From Toxotes chatareus (lineage: Eukaryota; Chordata; Actinopteri; Toxotidae): a DNA stretch of 64,000 bases. The notes under the pieces are model-generated. The model was not told the DNA's origin and searched no databases. It worked only from the letters and a program-made list of their open reading frames with translations. Location: assembly GCA_016801885.1 (NCBI GenBank), contig CM028889.1, forward strand, positions 19,226,001 to 19,290,000, read 5' to 3'. This document shows, piece by piece, positions 46,610 to 59,469 of this stretch; positions within the stretch are counted from its first letter, which is position 1, and each line of letters begins with the position of its first letter. A program made the position numbers and the translations under genes.

Positions 46610-49600
46610 GTAGTGTGGCGGAGGAATGTGCAGATTAGTGTGTGTGTGTGTGTGTATGTGTGTATGTGTGTATCTTAAAGAGGGATCTTTCTTAACACTC
46701 CACCTTGAATAACTATCTGGGGTCGTTTGTGGTTGTATGTGTGTATGTGAGTGTCACCCTGTCTGGGTCATGTCATGTAAATGTGTGTGTATGAATATGC
46801 AGTTTTAAGCTGGTGCGGTAGACTGGCCTCTTCCCTGCTCAGACATGCCTCAACCTGTCCTCTCAACAATGCTGAAAACAGGAGCCCTCATGCAAAACCT
46901 GCCAGTGATGTGATGGAGAGTTGGCTTACTTAGTTGTGATTAATGGGGTAAACCCATTTATTAAGGGTTTAAGTATGCATGATTTACTCAGGAGTGGCAA
47001 CAGCAAGTAATAACACCTTGAACAGGAGACTGCATGCCTCTCCCAAAGCTTTTACCAGTTAACCAGCACTTTCAAGGTCAGAAGAGTGATGAATGCTGTC
47101 ACCAAGTTAGCTCACCTAATTAGATAGAATAGAATAGAATAGAATAGAATAGAATATACTTTATTGATCCCTTTGGGAGGTCCCTTGGGGAAATTTGGGT
47201 ACCAGCAGCAGTACAACACCAAAAAACACAGTAAGCAGCATTACAAAGTAAAAAAGTAAAAAGTAACTAACTAAGGTGCTGGTATAAAAATAGAATGTAA
47301 ATGAAATAAAATATAAAAGTAGAATAAACTCTTGAATAATTAGTACTAAAATAGAAAAATAACGATAAAACAGTTAAATAGAAGAAAAAACGCTCGGGTG
47401 TGTAGGAGACGCTGGTAAGGCAGCCGTCTCCTACAGCGCCGGAAGCAAATTGTATGCCAGTCTGACCATTTGTTTTCAAGATTTTGAAATTTAAAAAAAA
47501 AGAACATTGCTAGTTGTTAGTGTGTCGTGTAAAATGTTGGTTTAAATTTGCAAAACCAACGGTAGCTTGTTTGAAGTATATATGGTAAATTAGAGGAAGA
47601 AAAATAGAGGTAATAATCACATAGGATTGATTTGTGTGTTTGCCTTCCACTGCAACATGTACTATTTAATTTTTTACCATGAAGCAGATAATGACTCTCC
47701 ATGGATAGTACTAAGGAGAACATCAACACAGCAACAAAAGAGCCCTATTAAAGAGTATATTTTTGTAATATAAAATAGCAAGCATGGTATAATATCATCT
47801 GCATAAAGACTGATTTTATGACGTGAGGTGCTGCAGCAACAATGCACCGACAATGATAGCTAGCTAGATAGCTAGATAGACTTTTTTCATCCCCCAGAGG
47901 GAAATTGTTATGTTACAGCAGCGAGTAAAAAGTCAAAATAAAGAAGAAGTACAAGTTGACAGCTGACTGGCAGCACTTAGCAACTTAGCAAATGTAAAAG
48001 GTGAGAGTGGCCATTCCTGTCTGGTGTCCCTATGAAGGGTGAGGCCCTATTAAGTGATAATGTTTATTACCTCCACAAATGAGGTTGTTTTTACCAATCT
48101 GTTTGTTGGATTTATTATTTGTTTGGGTTTATTTATTATTTGGTTTGTTTGGTTTGTTTTTTGTTGGGGTTTTTTTTGTCAGTAGAATTAAGTACTGAAC
48201 CAATTTTCATGAAAGTTGGTGGAAGGATGGTGCAAATTTTGGTCTGATAAAAGGGGCGGATCCAGGAATTTTGTATCACTTTCCTTAACATGAGATAGGG
48301 TATTATGCACTCTACTGAGTACCATTCTAGTTTTTGCAGTAGCCATAGCTGCGTGAATGATGTAAGTAACTCAAACAACAAAATAATATATTCATGACAG
48401 AGATGAGTAACCAGAAAATTAAAGCAGAGAGACATCTTTAGAGAAGAACTCTATCATGGAATAAAAGCAGCCATACTGTTTGAAAATTCTCCTGTAACCG
48501 GAATGTCTCCCTTTTTATCAGGTGCTGTGAGTGACATCAGCCCATATATAAAGCATTATGAGGGCTTGTCATACGACAGAGAGGATCTTCACAGGATGCA
48601 CTTGAGAGCCAGGAGAGCCACACAACCTCAAGATTACACATTGCCACTGGATTTTACTGCTTTTCACAGGTAACTTCACCTTTCTTTAACTTGGGCAGCT
48701 GTATAACAAAAGAATTGTTAAACATACAACTGGTTAAATGTACAGTATTCTTATGTTTGAGCAAACTCTTTGTGTCTGTTCTTAACCCAATAACATTTGT
48801 CAACCATTGGTTAGTGATTAGTCTATATATATGCCTGCTGTTGATAGACCTATATTCTTTTCACAGCAGTACAAAGCTTTGACCACAGCTGTTTGTGTTT
48901 TTGTTTCCTTTCAGAACTTTCCGCCTGCGGTTGAGACGAAATGCCGCAGCGTTTTCCCAAAATTTCATGGTGGCCAGTGAAAATGGTTCAACATCAGCTG
49001 ACCTCTCCCACATTTACTCAGGGATATTAGAAGGTGGGTAAAACAAGGAAATCTGGGAACAGATAAACTGCATTTGATTAAATTCAAAAGAAAATCTAAA
49101 TTATTCTTTTGCAATCAAAATGATTAATCACATAATGTCAGTGGTAATTTATATTTATAATCACTTTGTTCTGGATAAAAACATCTGGAGAAAACATTTG
49201 GATAAATATCTTTTAGTGGCGAAACATTTCTGATTATTGAAATCTGAGGAACAATGCAAAACTTAATGAACTGCCTTAAATGAAGGTCAGTTCATTGCTT
49301 TGCTGTCTTGCCTCATACATCTTACCTCTTGTATCTCACTAATGTCTAAGCACTGCCTCTAATCTTCACATTTCTCTCAGTATCTTTTCTATTTACTCTG
49401 TCTGTCTGTCTGTCTTTCTCTCATTCTCTGTAATCTATCTCTGCGCATTTTCAACTTCTTGGATCCTGGCATGTTATCTCTCTTGACCTTATCTTGCAGG
49501 TGAACATGGTTCAGCCTGCCACGGTTCTGTATTAGAGGGTCAATTTGAGGGAACCATCCACACAGACAACGGGACTTATCACATAGAGCCGGTCCATAGA

Positions 49601-50485
49601 TATACCAGCAGCCAAACAGATCACCACTCTATAATCTACCACGAGGATGACATGGGTAAGACTACTTTTATTTTTCCACTGCAGGAAAAAATGTTTTCAG
49701 AAAATGATGTGTCAGTGCACATTTTCAAGCTTCTTTTAGATCTGCTGTAAGTTCAAACTGCCCCGAGTTTCCAGGATTAAAACAAACAAACAACTGCATC
49801 CACTGCATCTGCAGTCTGAAATTCTCCCAATGATACCCCATTACTTCAGCTGTTTTTCTTGGCCATTTAGTGATGATGGCAAGAGTACAAAAAGAAATTT
49901 CGTGCTACAGTAGATCTCCCTCAAAGTTCTGATTCATGGCCCTCTTGACAATTTCACAGAAAGACAAACAACTACAGCGAAATGCATCTCTCTCTCTGAC
50001 CCTCATGGTTCTTTCTCATACAGTATCTGTACAGAATCTGCAACTTCCAGCCCTGGCACAAACTCAGGTCACTAGGGGTCAATGAACTAGCTGTACCCTA
50101 AACTTGTAGTAAGAGTGCAGTTATAATATAACAGCAGTGTCTATTTAGAGCTCTGAGGGGGTTTTGGGACCCACCCTGAGCACCAGCCAAAGAAAAGAAA
50201 GACAGCGGATGGTGTGACTTTTGCAAGAGGAGGAGAAGAAATAGGGGTGCTAAAGTAAGGGGCACGGTATGAAGATGAAAGAGGAGGAGGAGAGGAGGAA
50301 GGGGTACAGTACTAAAGGGAAAGGAGAGAAAAGAACAGGAGCATGTAGTAGATCTTGCAGGCCATGGAGACAGGTTCTACAACTACAGATTAAAATTAAC
50401 TTCTAGTTGACTTTGAATTATGTTGTTTAAGATCTGTCCAGATGGTAGTCATCACTGAGATCTGTCATGTTTTTTTGTGGTGTGT

Positions 50486-50518
<33 letters not shown>

Positions 50519-53500
50519 TTTGGATCTGTGTTTTTTCCCTGGCTGTGCAGGCACATTTGCATCGGTATTAGATTCTTTCCAAGAAAGGATTTTCCTGGAA
50601 ACATCATGTAGATCACGCCACCCTCCCCCCATACCCCCAAACCCCCTGTGTTTGTCCTTTAAGTCTACACAGAAGCAGCAGACACCGTGGCTGCCTTCCT
50701 CCCAACGCCTCCTGCCATTACTTCAACCCTTTTCTGTACTGTAGCAAAACTTTACATTAGATAACGTTGCAGCAGACAACATCCTGTTCTTTCATTCCAG
50801 CATATCTGCAGGAAACTGTGACAGATCTGGAAGATGATATTTCAATAAACAATCAATGTTTCCATAGAAAGTGGTAAATTAGGACACGAGGGGCTGACAT
50901 AATGCGTCCACTCCTGTGTATATTTCCGCTTCCTGTGGTTGTCATCTTGGGTCTACTGAGGGTGAATAACGAACCTTCTGTCCCACGGGATAGAGGACGT
51001 CATCTGAGCTATCAGATCTGGGACACAGGGCAAAGCTCAGGTGGCCATTTTGTAACAAATACAGTGCAATGACATCAGGACACCTGGTCAGTTTATTCAT
51101 AAACTCAGAATGCATCATTTGAGGGGAACAGCAATTTGCTTTTTCATAACAAACGCTGACCAGATGAATATGGTAAAAACTGCACTCCTTCGAAAATAAA
51201 AAAAACTACATATAATAAAAATTGTTACTTTAAGTCATATTTCTTAGTATAAGTAAAAAGTCAGTATTATAATCGTGCAATGCTGTTTTTATCTAAAGTA
51301 AAATAAAATAAATACAGTACAGTACATGTACATGTACATGAAATGATGCTCAAAACAGAATGATTACGGGGCAGTGCACAAATGTCCTAGACAACAACAA
51401 GGCAGATACAGAACACCTGGGTGAACAATAATTGTGCAGATGCATTTTACAACTGGCAATGTTACGAATAAGAGTGCAACAATAGGAACTATAAAAATAA
51501 CACTCAAAATGTTCATATGTAAAGTGGCTGAATTGTCTCAGTAAAATTGTGAAAACCAGCAAACGGTTACATGTAATTTATTGTTGCCACTTTTGCTTAG
51601 GTTTTGAACAGCTAGCGTCCTGCAACCTTTGTCATGTTTGTCCAGACAGTTTGTTTGTTTTCTCTGAAGCGTGCCAAAACAGGTTTGTTGTGTAACAGGT
51701 TTCTACGAGTCTAGAATATCACCGACTCTCAATCATGAATATGAGGGTGTAACCCACAGAAATGTTTATAGTCAGTTTGTTATGATAATGTTCAGCCCAG
51801 ATTTATACTGTAAACCATACCCATTTTAACTAATCTGAGTCTAAAATAGTTTGTATGCATATTTATTACGTTCTTCATAGTCTGACTAATCCCTGTCAAT
51901 AGGTATATTTTTGTGCGTATGTGTGTCTGTGCACCTATAGTGGAGTCACAATCTATACTCTATACTACTAATATACTTCATTCCCTCTGAAGTTTCACAG
52001 GTCTATGAAAGGGTAACTATTAACCTCTTCCTTGAGATAAAGAGTAAAAAGTATATACATGCACTTTAATCTCTGTATGTTTAACACCTGGGGCATTAAT
52101 TACTTCCTCAAACTGAAAGTGATCTTACAGCCAGTGACGTTGTGTTTTATATTTTCCTTTAACATTTGCACAGTCTGTCTTTTGGAAACATCCCCTGGGG
52201 CTTTCACTTGCATTTCACACTTATACAAATCTGTCGAATCCTCAGTTTAACAATCGTGTAAATTATTCCTCAAACATCTGTTTCTTCACGATATTTGTTG
52301 CCACATTACATTATACATGCATGGAAACATCCCGAGTGAACACTGGCTGAACTTTACAGTGTTGCAGCAATATCTTAAGGTTATCAGTTTTTAGCATTAG
52401 TGGCAAAGAAACAGCTTTTACAGTTATTTCATGTGCTGCTCTGGGCTAGAAACTTTCATTAAATGAAAAACAAAAAAGAAAACGTCTTGACATTCACACA
52501 TTTCCATGCGGGTTGATAGGGGATGTCTGGAAAATCTCCCACCAAGGTTGTGAATCGTGTTGTTTTTAAGAACTCTGGGGCCTTGTGGCTGGAGACTGGT
52601 GTGCACAGACTCCTTTATACATGGGGGAGAATTTCTATTGCACAGAGCTTTTTTTTTTTGTTTTGTTTAGGTTCAAGCTTATTTTGCACTTGAACAAACC
52701 AATGGGGCACTTGAGTGCACTTAGACCAACCACAGCGGCACCTGGGCCAGCCACAAGGGCACTTGGAGGGCATTTGGCCTGACCAGAGGGTCATTCATGC
52801 TCTTAGGCAGCAATTTAAGGCGTAAATGGAGGTGCCACATTATATACACATCCTGGTTTAAAAATGAGAATTTCAACTCTCAATGCTTTTTTTGAGTGTG
52901 ATGAGATTCAGATTTTGTGTTGGCGCTCAAAGCTCTGTGCTGGAGTGAAACTTGAGGCTCTGACATATGTTTTCTACATTGCTCTTAACAGTAGAACTAG
53001 TTTCCAACAGCTGCTGGAAATGTGAGTCTTGACTGAAATGTGACACTGATTTTTCAGTTGGGAAAGTTCTTGTCTTTTCTTGGCTGGTCTTGCACTGACT
53101 ATACAGCACTTTCTAAACTGTCAAGGAGCTTGATATGTACAGAAACTCTGCTTGCAACTTTGGCAAAAGCATGGAGAGTGATATTCATTGGCAACCTGAA
53201 AGAGAGAGAGAGAGCGAACATCGGCATGCACAAAGGTCTGGAAATAATTCCATCAGTGGGCCGACGCCCGGCATTTAGGCCTCTACATCCACCTCCACCC
53301 CCACATGGCTCATTCCATGTATAGAATGGATTGCAGGTTTGTGATTGGCTGGAGGGCTTTTGTAGGATGGTGTGATCCAATCATGTGTTGTCTTTCTCAC
53401 TCTCTTTAGGCTCTGATATCTGTGGCAGGGAAATGTTGTGCTGCTGACTATGAGTGTTTCACACACATACTTGTATTACCCCTTGAAGTTCTCATGGGTC

Positions 53501-56500
53501 ACCAGTTAACTGGCAAAACATTGCCTGATTCTGTCTTGCTCTCATTGCTGCAAACGGCATGTGAAAGTGATTATTGTCATGTGACTTTACTGTAACTGTG
53601 GAATTTTAAAGCCGTTTTTGTTTTGATTGTTGTGCAGATTACGAAACATTCCCAGCAGTGCATCTTACATTACATTTACATTGCTTACCCCAAATTTTTT
53701 CTTCAGGTTCCTCACCATAAACCTCATACTTTGTTTTGCAATGAAGTCCTTTTGGATTCTTTCATGTTTGTGGAATTCTCTGGCTTTTCAAGTGAAACAA
53801 CATGGGCCATATTATACAAATGCAATGCCTCCCATGACTGCAACCCCATCATTATTGCATCAATCAGAATGAGGCAGCTGTCCCAGAGGTGTTGCAAATC
53901 CAGACAATGATCATGTTGTTTTAGTGAAATGAAACCAGCAGCTATCACAGCATTTTCCACAGGCAGCCCCCCTATGACTCCCACTCCAGACCACTGCACT
54001 AATTTCCCAATGTGGGTCCTCTATTTATAAAGTGTCTGAGAATGTGAGAGCGTTTCTACCCATGTTAGCTGCTCGACGTCCCGGTCACTAAGGAATCGAT
54101 TTCAAAGTATTTCTGCACCTATTGTTTTATGTAGCTCTGTATAAGAAAAAGTTCAAATGTATGTGAGTAATTTTAATGTGAGTCAAGCTTGTCTGTGAAA
54201 AAGTGGGCACAAAACCAACAAAGTTGCAAGACTTTGCTTAAAAAAAATCACGTTTAACTTCAGTTTTTTTGTTTGATGGCTTCCATTCAACAACAACCTG
54301 CCATGCTACAAAAAAAATGCCACAACCTGATATGTTTTATGATTGGATTCTTTGATTCTTAAAAAGACTGAAGTAACTTCATCTCCAGGAAATCAATATT
54401 CTTTTGGGCCAGGATCATAAAGTTATAGTTATGGTTTCATGCACCTGTTGAGAAAACCATAGGTGTCAAACTTACTTACTTTAGTTCACAAGACCTTGAT
54501 ATGTCAGGAATGCTATCAAAAACATCAGAAGAAAACATAAATACTCTTAATTAAAGTCTTTCCACTCTTTCTTGATTCCATGATGTAGAGCACAACCATT
54601 GCACAGTCTCCTGTCTGATAATGACTCTATTTGCCAAACATGTCTCACATTTTGCCAAAGAACAATTTCACATTTCAGGTGTCCTGTTCAACTCTTGAAT
54701 CTCTCAGTATTTTCTCCTCAGTCATTGCCCCTGGTTTAACATACACAGTGCAACACATTTACAGTAATCATGTCAGCACAAACAAGTCGTTTTCCAAAGA
54801 TCAGACTGTGGCCCTGGTCCACATCTGAGGCGTGTTTATTTGCAAGTTTATCTTACACAGTGTCCAGTTTGCTGGACATTGCTGCTAGTGGTTTGAGCCT
54901 AACATCTTGTTTGATTTTCTTTCAATCATTTATTCACAGTTTTATTTGGGACACACATCTGAATTCAAATGGGTCATTATGGCATACAATAAAAATTTCC
55001 CTAACTGAATGTTCAGGCATAAACATACTCGTAACAGTGTTCGCTTGGCTGTGTGTGTGTGATTCACTGTGCATCTTTGTGTGTGTTTGACGTAAGACAG
55101 AGTAAATGAAATATTCTGAAAGCACATGTGTGTATCTCAAGTGTCTGTGTGTGTTTTTATGCAGTCCTGCCACCCACGGGACCAGGCCCTGTTGGATTCT
55201 GTGGTGCAGAGCATCTAAACGTCCTCGCCCAAAGCCTCAAACCCAATGAGGTAGGACAGTCCAGACATCACCTCAGTGAACACACACCCACAAACACACT
55301 CACGGACACTCGGCTTTACTTTCTTTTTCTTTCCTCGCCTTCAGAATTTCCTCCTCTGCATTACCACAGCCAGTTAATTCCAAACCAGGAAATATTTAAT
55401 GGAGGTGATTCACCAGTGTGTCTGATTCATCTCTTACAAGTGACCTAATTTATGGGGCCAATCATTCATTCAGTCACTTTTATTTTTGTCTTTCAAGTCA
55501 CCAACAGCGAATGACATGAATGTAATGACACTAACAGAATAATGTGTGAGATACAAAGAACATGGACTGATGAAAGCTGAGGGCTGAACTGCTTCTTCAC
55601 TGGCCTAACCTACATTGGCAATGACCTTCAGTGTGTTATTAAAAAATACTAAAACCAGGTGTGATGGAATAAACATCTGCCAAATCTATTTAGCTAATTT
55701 CTCCCTTGGGTGCCGTATTTGTTGTTAACTTTTGACCAACTAGGAGGTGGTCCCAATGCCCATTGTCAACAGTGGATGTCTGAGCATTGGTATGAGTCCA
55801 TTTTTAACAACATGCCTGCCGGTGAAGATCATTTCCACTGTTTGGTCATGAAATGGTCTGAACAGATGTTGTTCCCAGTGGAGCGTCCAAGTTGTGTTCC
55901 TGTCACCACATGCCTCCTCTCCTGCTGGCATACTAGGATCAGCAGTGTGTTTACATATGTCCTCACACAGAGTCTGTTTAGTGTGTTGTAATGTTTTGAT
56001 CTGATGAGTTCCATGATCTTCTATCTGCAAAATAAGGACAAATTATTCTCTAATTCTGAGCACACATTCATATATAAACATATATATATCCTGGTGACTT
56101 AGACGGGTATTTTGTAAACCCCCCTTCTCATCAGACTGTCTCCCCTGTCTTCCTTTTTCATGTCCCTTCGATTTTCATCCACAGGAGGCAATAGCGAGCC
56201 GGTCCAGGAGGACAGTGGATGAGTCAAAGACTACCTGCCTGCTCCACCTCCATGTTGACCACCTCTACTACAAGAAGTTCAAGTCTGTGGAAGCAGTTGT
56301 GGCTCAGGTGATTCATTCAAATCTGTTGTCTTGAAACATCATGATTTCATTGTTAGTGTCAAGATTGATGCAACAAGTTAAAGACACAAAAACCTAAAAA
56401 AAATTAAAATAACAGAGCTCACTGAGGTTTAAAGTTCTGATTCTTTCTTGTCACAAAAAAAGGTTCAAGCATGTGTATCACCCCCTCCAGACTAAGACAT

Positions 56501-59469
56501 CAGTCCTCAGACAAACACAGTGTACACTGGAGAATTTCTAGTGTAATGGAAAATCCAGCAGGAGCATCGGAACACAACAGGATTTCCTCGGCCGCTGGTT
56601 TGAGCAACACATGCTTTGTTTACAAACCTGTCCCCTGAATCTAGTGTCCTGCAATCAAAGGTCACCGGATGTAATTCCTTGTCCTAACACCTTATATCAA
56701 TATAACAAGTACATGCCAGCAGTGTTGGATTAGATTACTTGTTTCTCCAAAAAAAATTAATTTCCCTTAATTTAATTGAACTGACCGCATAGGAGCAGTC
56801 TGTGATCTCAGAATGAGTCTTCAAATTCTTCTTCTTCAATCAAATTCTTGTGAAATATCTCAAGATTTCAAAGTTAATCTCCAGTTAAAGGAACAGTTTT
56901 GCTCAGCTAAGGTAGCCATTTAGGTCGTCACTGAAACTTTGCTTGTTTTTGGGGGGTTTTTTGGCTGGTTTTCCAAACATGGCCAACATCTAATGACTCA
57001 CCACAGAAAGGCAGTTTGTTTTGCACCAGTGCTTTATTTACCATTGAGAAGTGTATATATACAGTATAATACTATACAAAGTACCAAGCTGTTGGTACTA
57101 TGTTCTCTGAGAACATAGTAGCACATGGGATGTTGACAGTTGGCTAAATAAAGCTTTGTGCCAGGTGTACGGGCCTGGTACAGAGCCACCAGAACCTCCT
57201 GTTCTTCTCATGCCCCCCCCCCCCCAGTATGAAGTAACAGCTATAAAACTGTCATGCTAACGCCAACCTGGTAGGCTGATGGATAGCTATGAAATTTTCT
57301 ACAAAATTGCAAAGAACAACCTGTTTTTGAGATTTAGTGACCTCCCTCTGGTATTTAATACACTCTGTGAACTCTGGAGTGGCTCCTTACACTTAAAATG
57401 TCAAACATTTTTAACCTTTTGTCCTGCACTCTTGACTTTTAACCTTATTAGAGCAGCAAAATTACTTCAGCAGTCTCTGAGCTTCACTGAGGAGAGGCCA
57501 ATGTATTAAAATCAACAAGTACAGTTTTCAGAGGAATTTTCTTTTGCAGCGAAAGTGAATTTACAAAATCAAATTTGAGGAAAAACCTTTCGTTTTCATT
57601 TAAATTAATCTTGGTTTCGATCTTGGTGTCAGCTGACCTGCGATGATCTCTGTTTTGACATACTGTCTTAAAAGCTGCATGCCTGCTGGTGAGCCTGTAT
57701 TGCCTCAGTGCAATAAGCAGCATAACAGTGATTTAAGTGTCTGTCTGTGTTGAAGTTTCTCTGTCTGAACAAGGCTTTTGTAATTGGGGTTAGAGGTCAC
57801 AAGAGATGCTCTTCTGATATTGAGTTTAGCCACATACTGTTATGGGAATCCAGTGAAGCAACATTCATATAATTACCTTTTTAACTTCCTCTAAATTAAA
57901 ACCAATAAACAGTATTTGTTATTGCATTCCACATTTGATGCAACATTATAAGCGCACAGATGTTTAATCTTCTCTTATTACTTCGGATTCATGCTCTCAG
58001 CATCTGAGCCAGGTTCAGTTTGCGATGAGTGACACTTTTGTTTGTACGTTTCCTGTCGTGAAATCTGTTTCACATCTATGTTCTTTTAATTAAATTTTTT
58101 GGTGGTCAAAGCAAGGTCAGTTAATGAGTAAGTAAGTCTGTCCTTAGCGGTTTTATGCAGCCAGAAAACTGTTATTCTTCCCAGCTTTCCTCCTGCTGTC
58201 CTTTCTCTCGTTACCTCTTCTGACCCTTCCTTAGATTCTTTCCACCTCAAACACACTTGTTGTTATCCCTGGTTAAGTGCCAGACCTTTGTTGCGACGGG
58301 TGAGAAAATATAGTGTAAGTGATGCCGTGATGTGATCTTTGAATGTAAATAGACAAAATGCTGGTGTCAATCACTGCTGACCTGGTTTTAGTGTCTCAGG
58401 AGTCCAAGGTGTCAATATTTACATCTATGGAAATTTCCCAGCAGGCTCTCCTGTATGTTCATCTCCTGCTGTATGGGCTCGGGCCTTCCCATGTGACTGG
58501 TTTGCACATGCCTCTCTGAATTTGTGACTGGCTGTGCCACTCACTATGGAAACACCCTGCGGATAACTGAGTTTTAAAGATTACCTGGCATGGACCTTTT
58601 CTGAATAATGAGCAAAACATGGTCAAAGATGTATGTTTGGGCACCACAGGAGGGGCTGTTCAAAGAGAGTCCTTTATATTGTCAAAAGGATAGAATGATG
58701 AATCTACTGTGAAACTCTTTTGTGTGATCGTCAAACCCTTCTGTCAGTCATTGTGTTGTTCTGTGTCACCAACCTCAGCCACCCAGGGCTTAAAAGATCA
58801 GAAACAGATATGTCATCAGATGTCACTGACAACATATCAGACTGTTTTCTCACATAAACCTGTATCCCTCTCAGGTTGCCTCCTACATGAGAGCTGTGAA
58901 TGACATTTGTGACAAGGTGGACTTCGATGGGATCAAGCTGATCAACTTCAAAGTCAAATCCCTCAGTGTAAGACATTTCTGCACTCAAACAATGACACAA
59001 CTGTCCCAAATCTCCATACACGCAGTAATCCTGGCTGACACACATTCACTTCTTAATTCACCAACATGTCATGACCTCCTTGTTAAAATGAATGGAAGGT
59101 TTTTGGAAAGAGACATTGATTAAGATAATTAGGTTAGTCCATCACTCTCAGGTTATGCCCATATACCAGTGAGAAAATAACTAGATCCATTCTCAACCCC
59201 AAAATTACTGAAATATAATCCTTACTGGGCTGTGGAGGAGTGTGTAATCGTTTGTGTCCTTGTGTGTCAAGCGAGCTTGACTCACTTTCACTCTTTCCAG
59301 GTGGCAACTGAGGAGGATAAAAACGATCCTCTGTATCCTCTGTATATTGGGCCCGAGAAGCTATTGAGCCTGTACTCTGAGAACAACTGGGGCAACTTCT
59401 GTCTGTCTTACCTGCTCACTAACAGAGACTACAGCGGAGTGCTGGGACTCGCTTGGGAGGGCAAAGCTG
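46549..59469 (+). CDS. ADAM10-like metalloprotease, N-terminal eight exons (3' part beyond window)
   Basis: ADAM10-family proteins are membrane-anchored zinc proteases that shed ectodomains (Notch, APP, cadherins) at the cell surface. Coding exons: 46549-46609, 48522-48669, 48915-49033, 49500-49655, 55165-55250, 56185-56307, 58875-58967, 59301-59469. All junctions are GT/AG and phases agree, giving 318 residues. Residues 1-20 form a Leu-rich signal peptide. The prodomain has YIKHYEGLSYDREDLH, FRLRLRRNAAAFS, DLSHIYSG and HSIIYHEDDM, each with a clear ADAM10 counterpart. RSRR at 196-199 is a furin site. DHLYYKKF, LTNRDYSGVLGLAW begin the catalytic domain. The HExxHxxxxxH exon was not found before 64000. 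Similarity to ADAM10 looks moderate (perhaps 40 percent by eye), well below that expected of adam10a or adam10b, so this is probably a separate fish paralogue. Confidence 0.87.
47120..47215 (+). repeat. (TAGAA)n tract plus dispersed repeat copy B
   Basis: Seven or so TAGAA units (47121-47153) lead directly into TATACTTTATTGATCCCTTT, then GGGGAAATTTGGG and CAGCAGCAGTACAACA. Typical teleost 3' repeat end with microsatellite. Confidence 0.6.
47860..47945 (+). repeat. (TAGA/TAGC)n tract plus dispersed repeat copy C
   Basis: TAGCTAGCTAGATAGCTAGATAGA leads into CTTTTTTCATCCCCCAGAGG, GGAAATTGTTATGTTACAGCAGC. Same family as copies A and B. Confidence 0.6.
48055..48310 (+). repeat. Dispersed teleost repeat (ATTACCTCCACAAATGAGGTT...AGGGGCGGATCCAGGAATTTT family)
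   Basis: CCTCCACAAATGAGGTTGTTTTT, a TTGTTTG-rich stretch, then ACCAATTTTCATGAAAGTTGGTGG, AAGGGGCGGATCCAGGAATTT and AACATGAGATAGGG match a common fish repeat. Class uncertain. Confidence 0.6.
48522..48669 (+). CDS. ADAM10-like exon 2 (prodomain)
   Basis: 148 nt encoding AVSDISPYIKHYEGLSYDRE, DLHRMHLRARRATQ and LPLDFTAFH. Human ADAM10 has YIxHYEGLSYNVDSLHQKHQRAKRA at the same place. Phase matches neighbours. Confidence 0.9.
48915..49033 (+). CDS. ADAM10-like exon 3 (prodomain)
   Basis: 119 nt encoding TFRLRLRRNAAAFSQNFMVA and SADLSHIYSGILE. Counterpart of FNLRMKRDTSLFSDEF and DTSHIYTGHIYG in ADAM10. Confidence 0.9.
49500..49655 (+). CDS. ADAM10-like exon 4 (prodomain)
   Basis: 156 nt encoding GEHGSACHGSVLEGQFEGTI, then YHIEPVHRY and HSIIYHEDDM. 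Matches the GSFSHGSVIDGRFEGFIQ and FHSVIYHEDDI blocks of ADAM10. An N-linked site NGT is present. Confidence 0.92.
49656..55164. other. ADAM10-like intron 4
   Basis: A 5.5-kb intron with a TG microsatellite (50491-50518), C-rich text near 50617-50645 and a degenerate GGCACTTGG/CCAGCCACA short tandem at about 52704-52790. No exon-like segment in frame was recognised. Confidence 0.55.
55165..55250 (+). CDS. ADAM10-like exon 5
   Basis: 86 nt encoding VLPPTGPGPVGFCGAEHLNV and LAQSLKPNE after GCAG. Corresponds to the GPQGGCADHSVFERM segment, with one cysteine in register. Confidence 0.82.
55251..56184. other. ADAM10-like intron 5; nothing notable
   Basis: Open frames at 55710-55991 and opposite show no family resemblance. 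I looked here for a missing prodomain exon and did not see one. Confidence 0.5.
56185..56307 (+). CDS. ADAM10-like exon 6 (furin site, start of mature enzyme)
   Basis: 123 nt, phase 0 at both ends. RSRR followed by TVDESKTTCLLHLHVDHLYY; ADAM10 has RKKR followed by [20 protein letters not shown]. Ends SVEAVVAQ before GTGATT. Confidence 0.93.
56308..58874. other. ADAM10-like intron 6; nothing notable
   Basis: AT-rich. A C run of about 14 lies at 57212-57226. No coding signal. Confidence 0.5.
58875..58967 (+). CDS. ADAM10-like exon 7 (catalytic domain)
   Basis: 93 nt encoding VASYMRAVNDICDKVDFDGI and KLINFKVKSLS. Counterpart of [30 protein letters not shown] in ADAM10. Confidence 0.9.
59301..59469 (+). 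CDS. ADAM10-like exon 8 (catalytic domain)
   Basis: 169 nt encoding ATEEDKNDPLYPLYIGPEKL, then NNWGNFCLSYLLTNRDYSGV and LGLAWEGKA. Equivalent to [37 protein letters not shown]. Ends G|GTGAGT, phase 1. Confidence 0.93.

Larger units (their letters stand above)
46610..48521. other. ADAM10-like intron 1
   Basis: Contains two copies of the CTTTATTGATCCC-type repeat (47125-47215, 47860-47945) and another dispersed repeat (48055-48310). No other gene seen. Confidence 0.6.
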
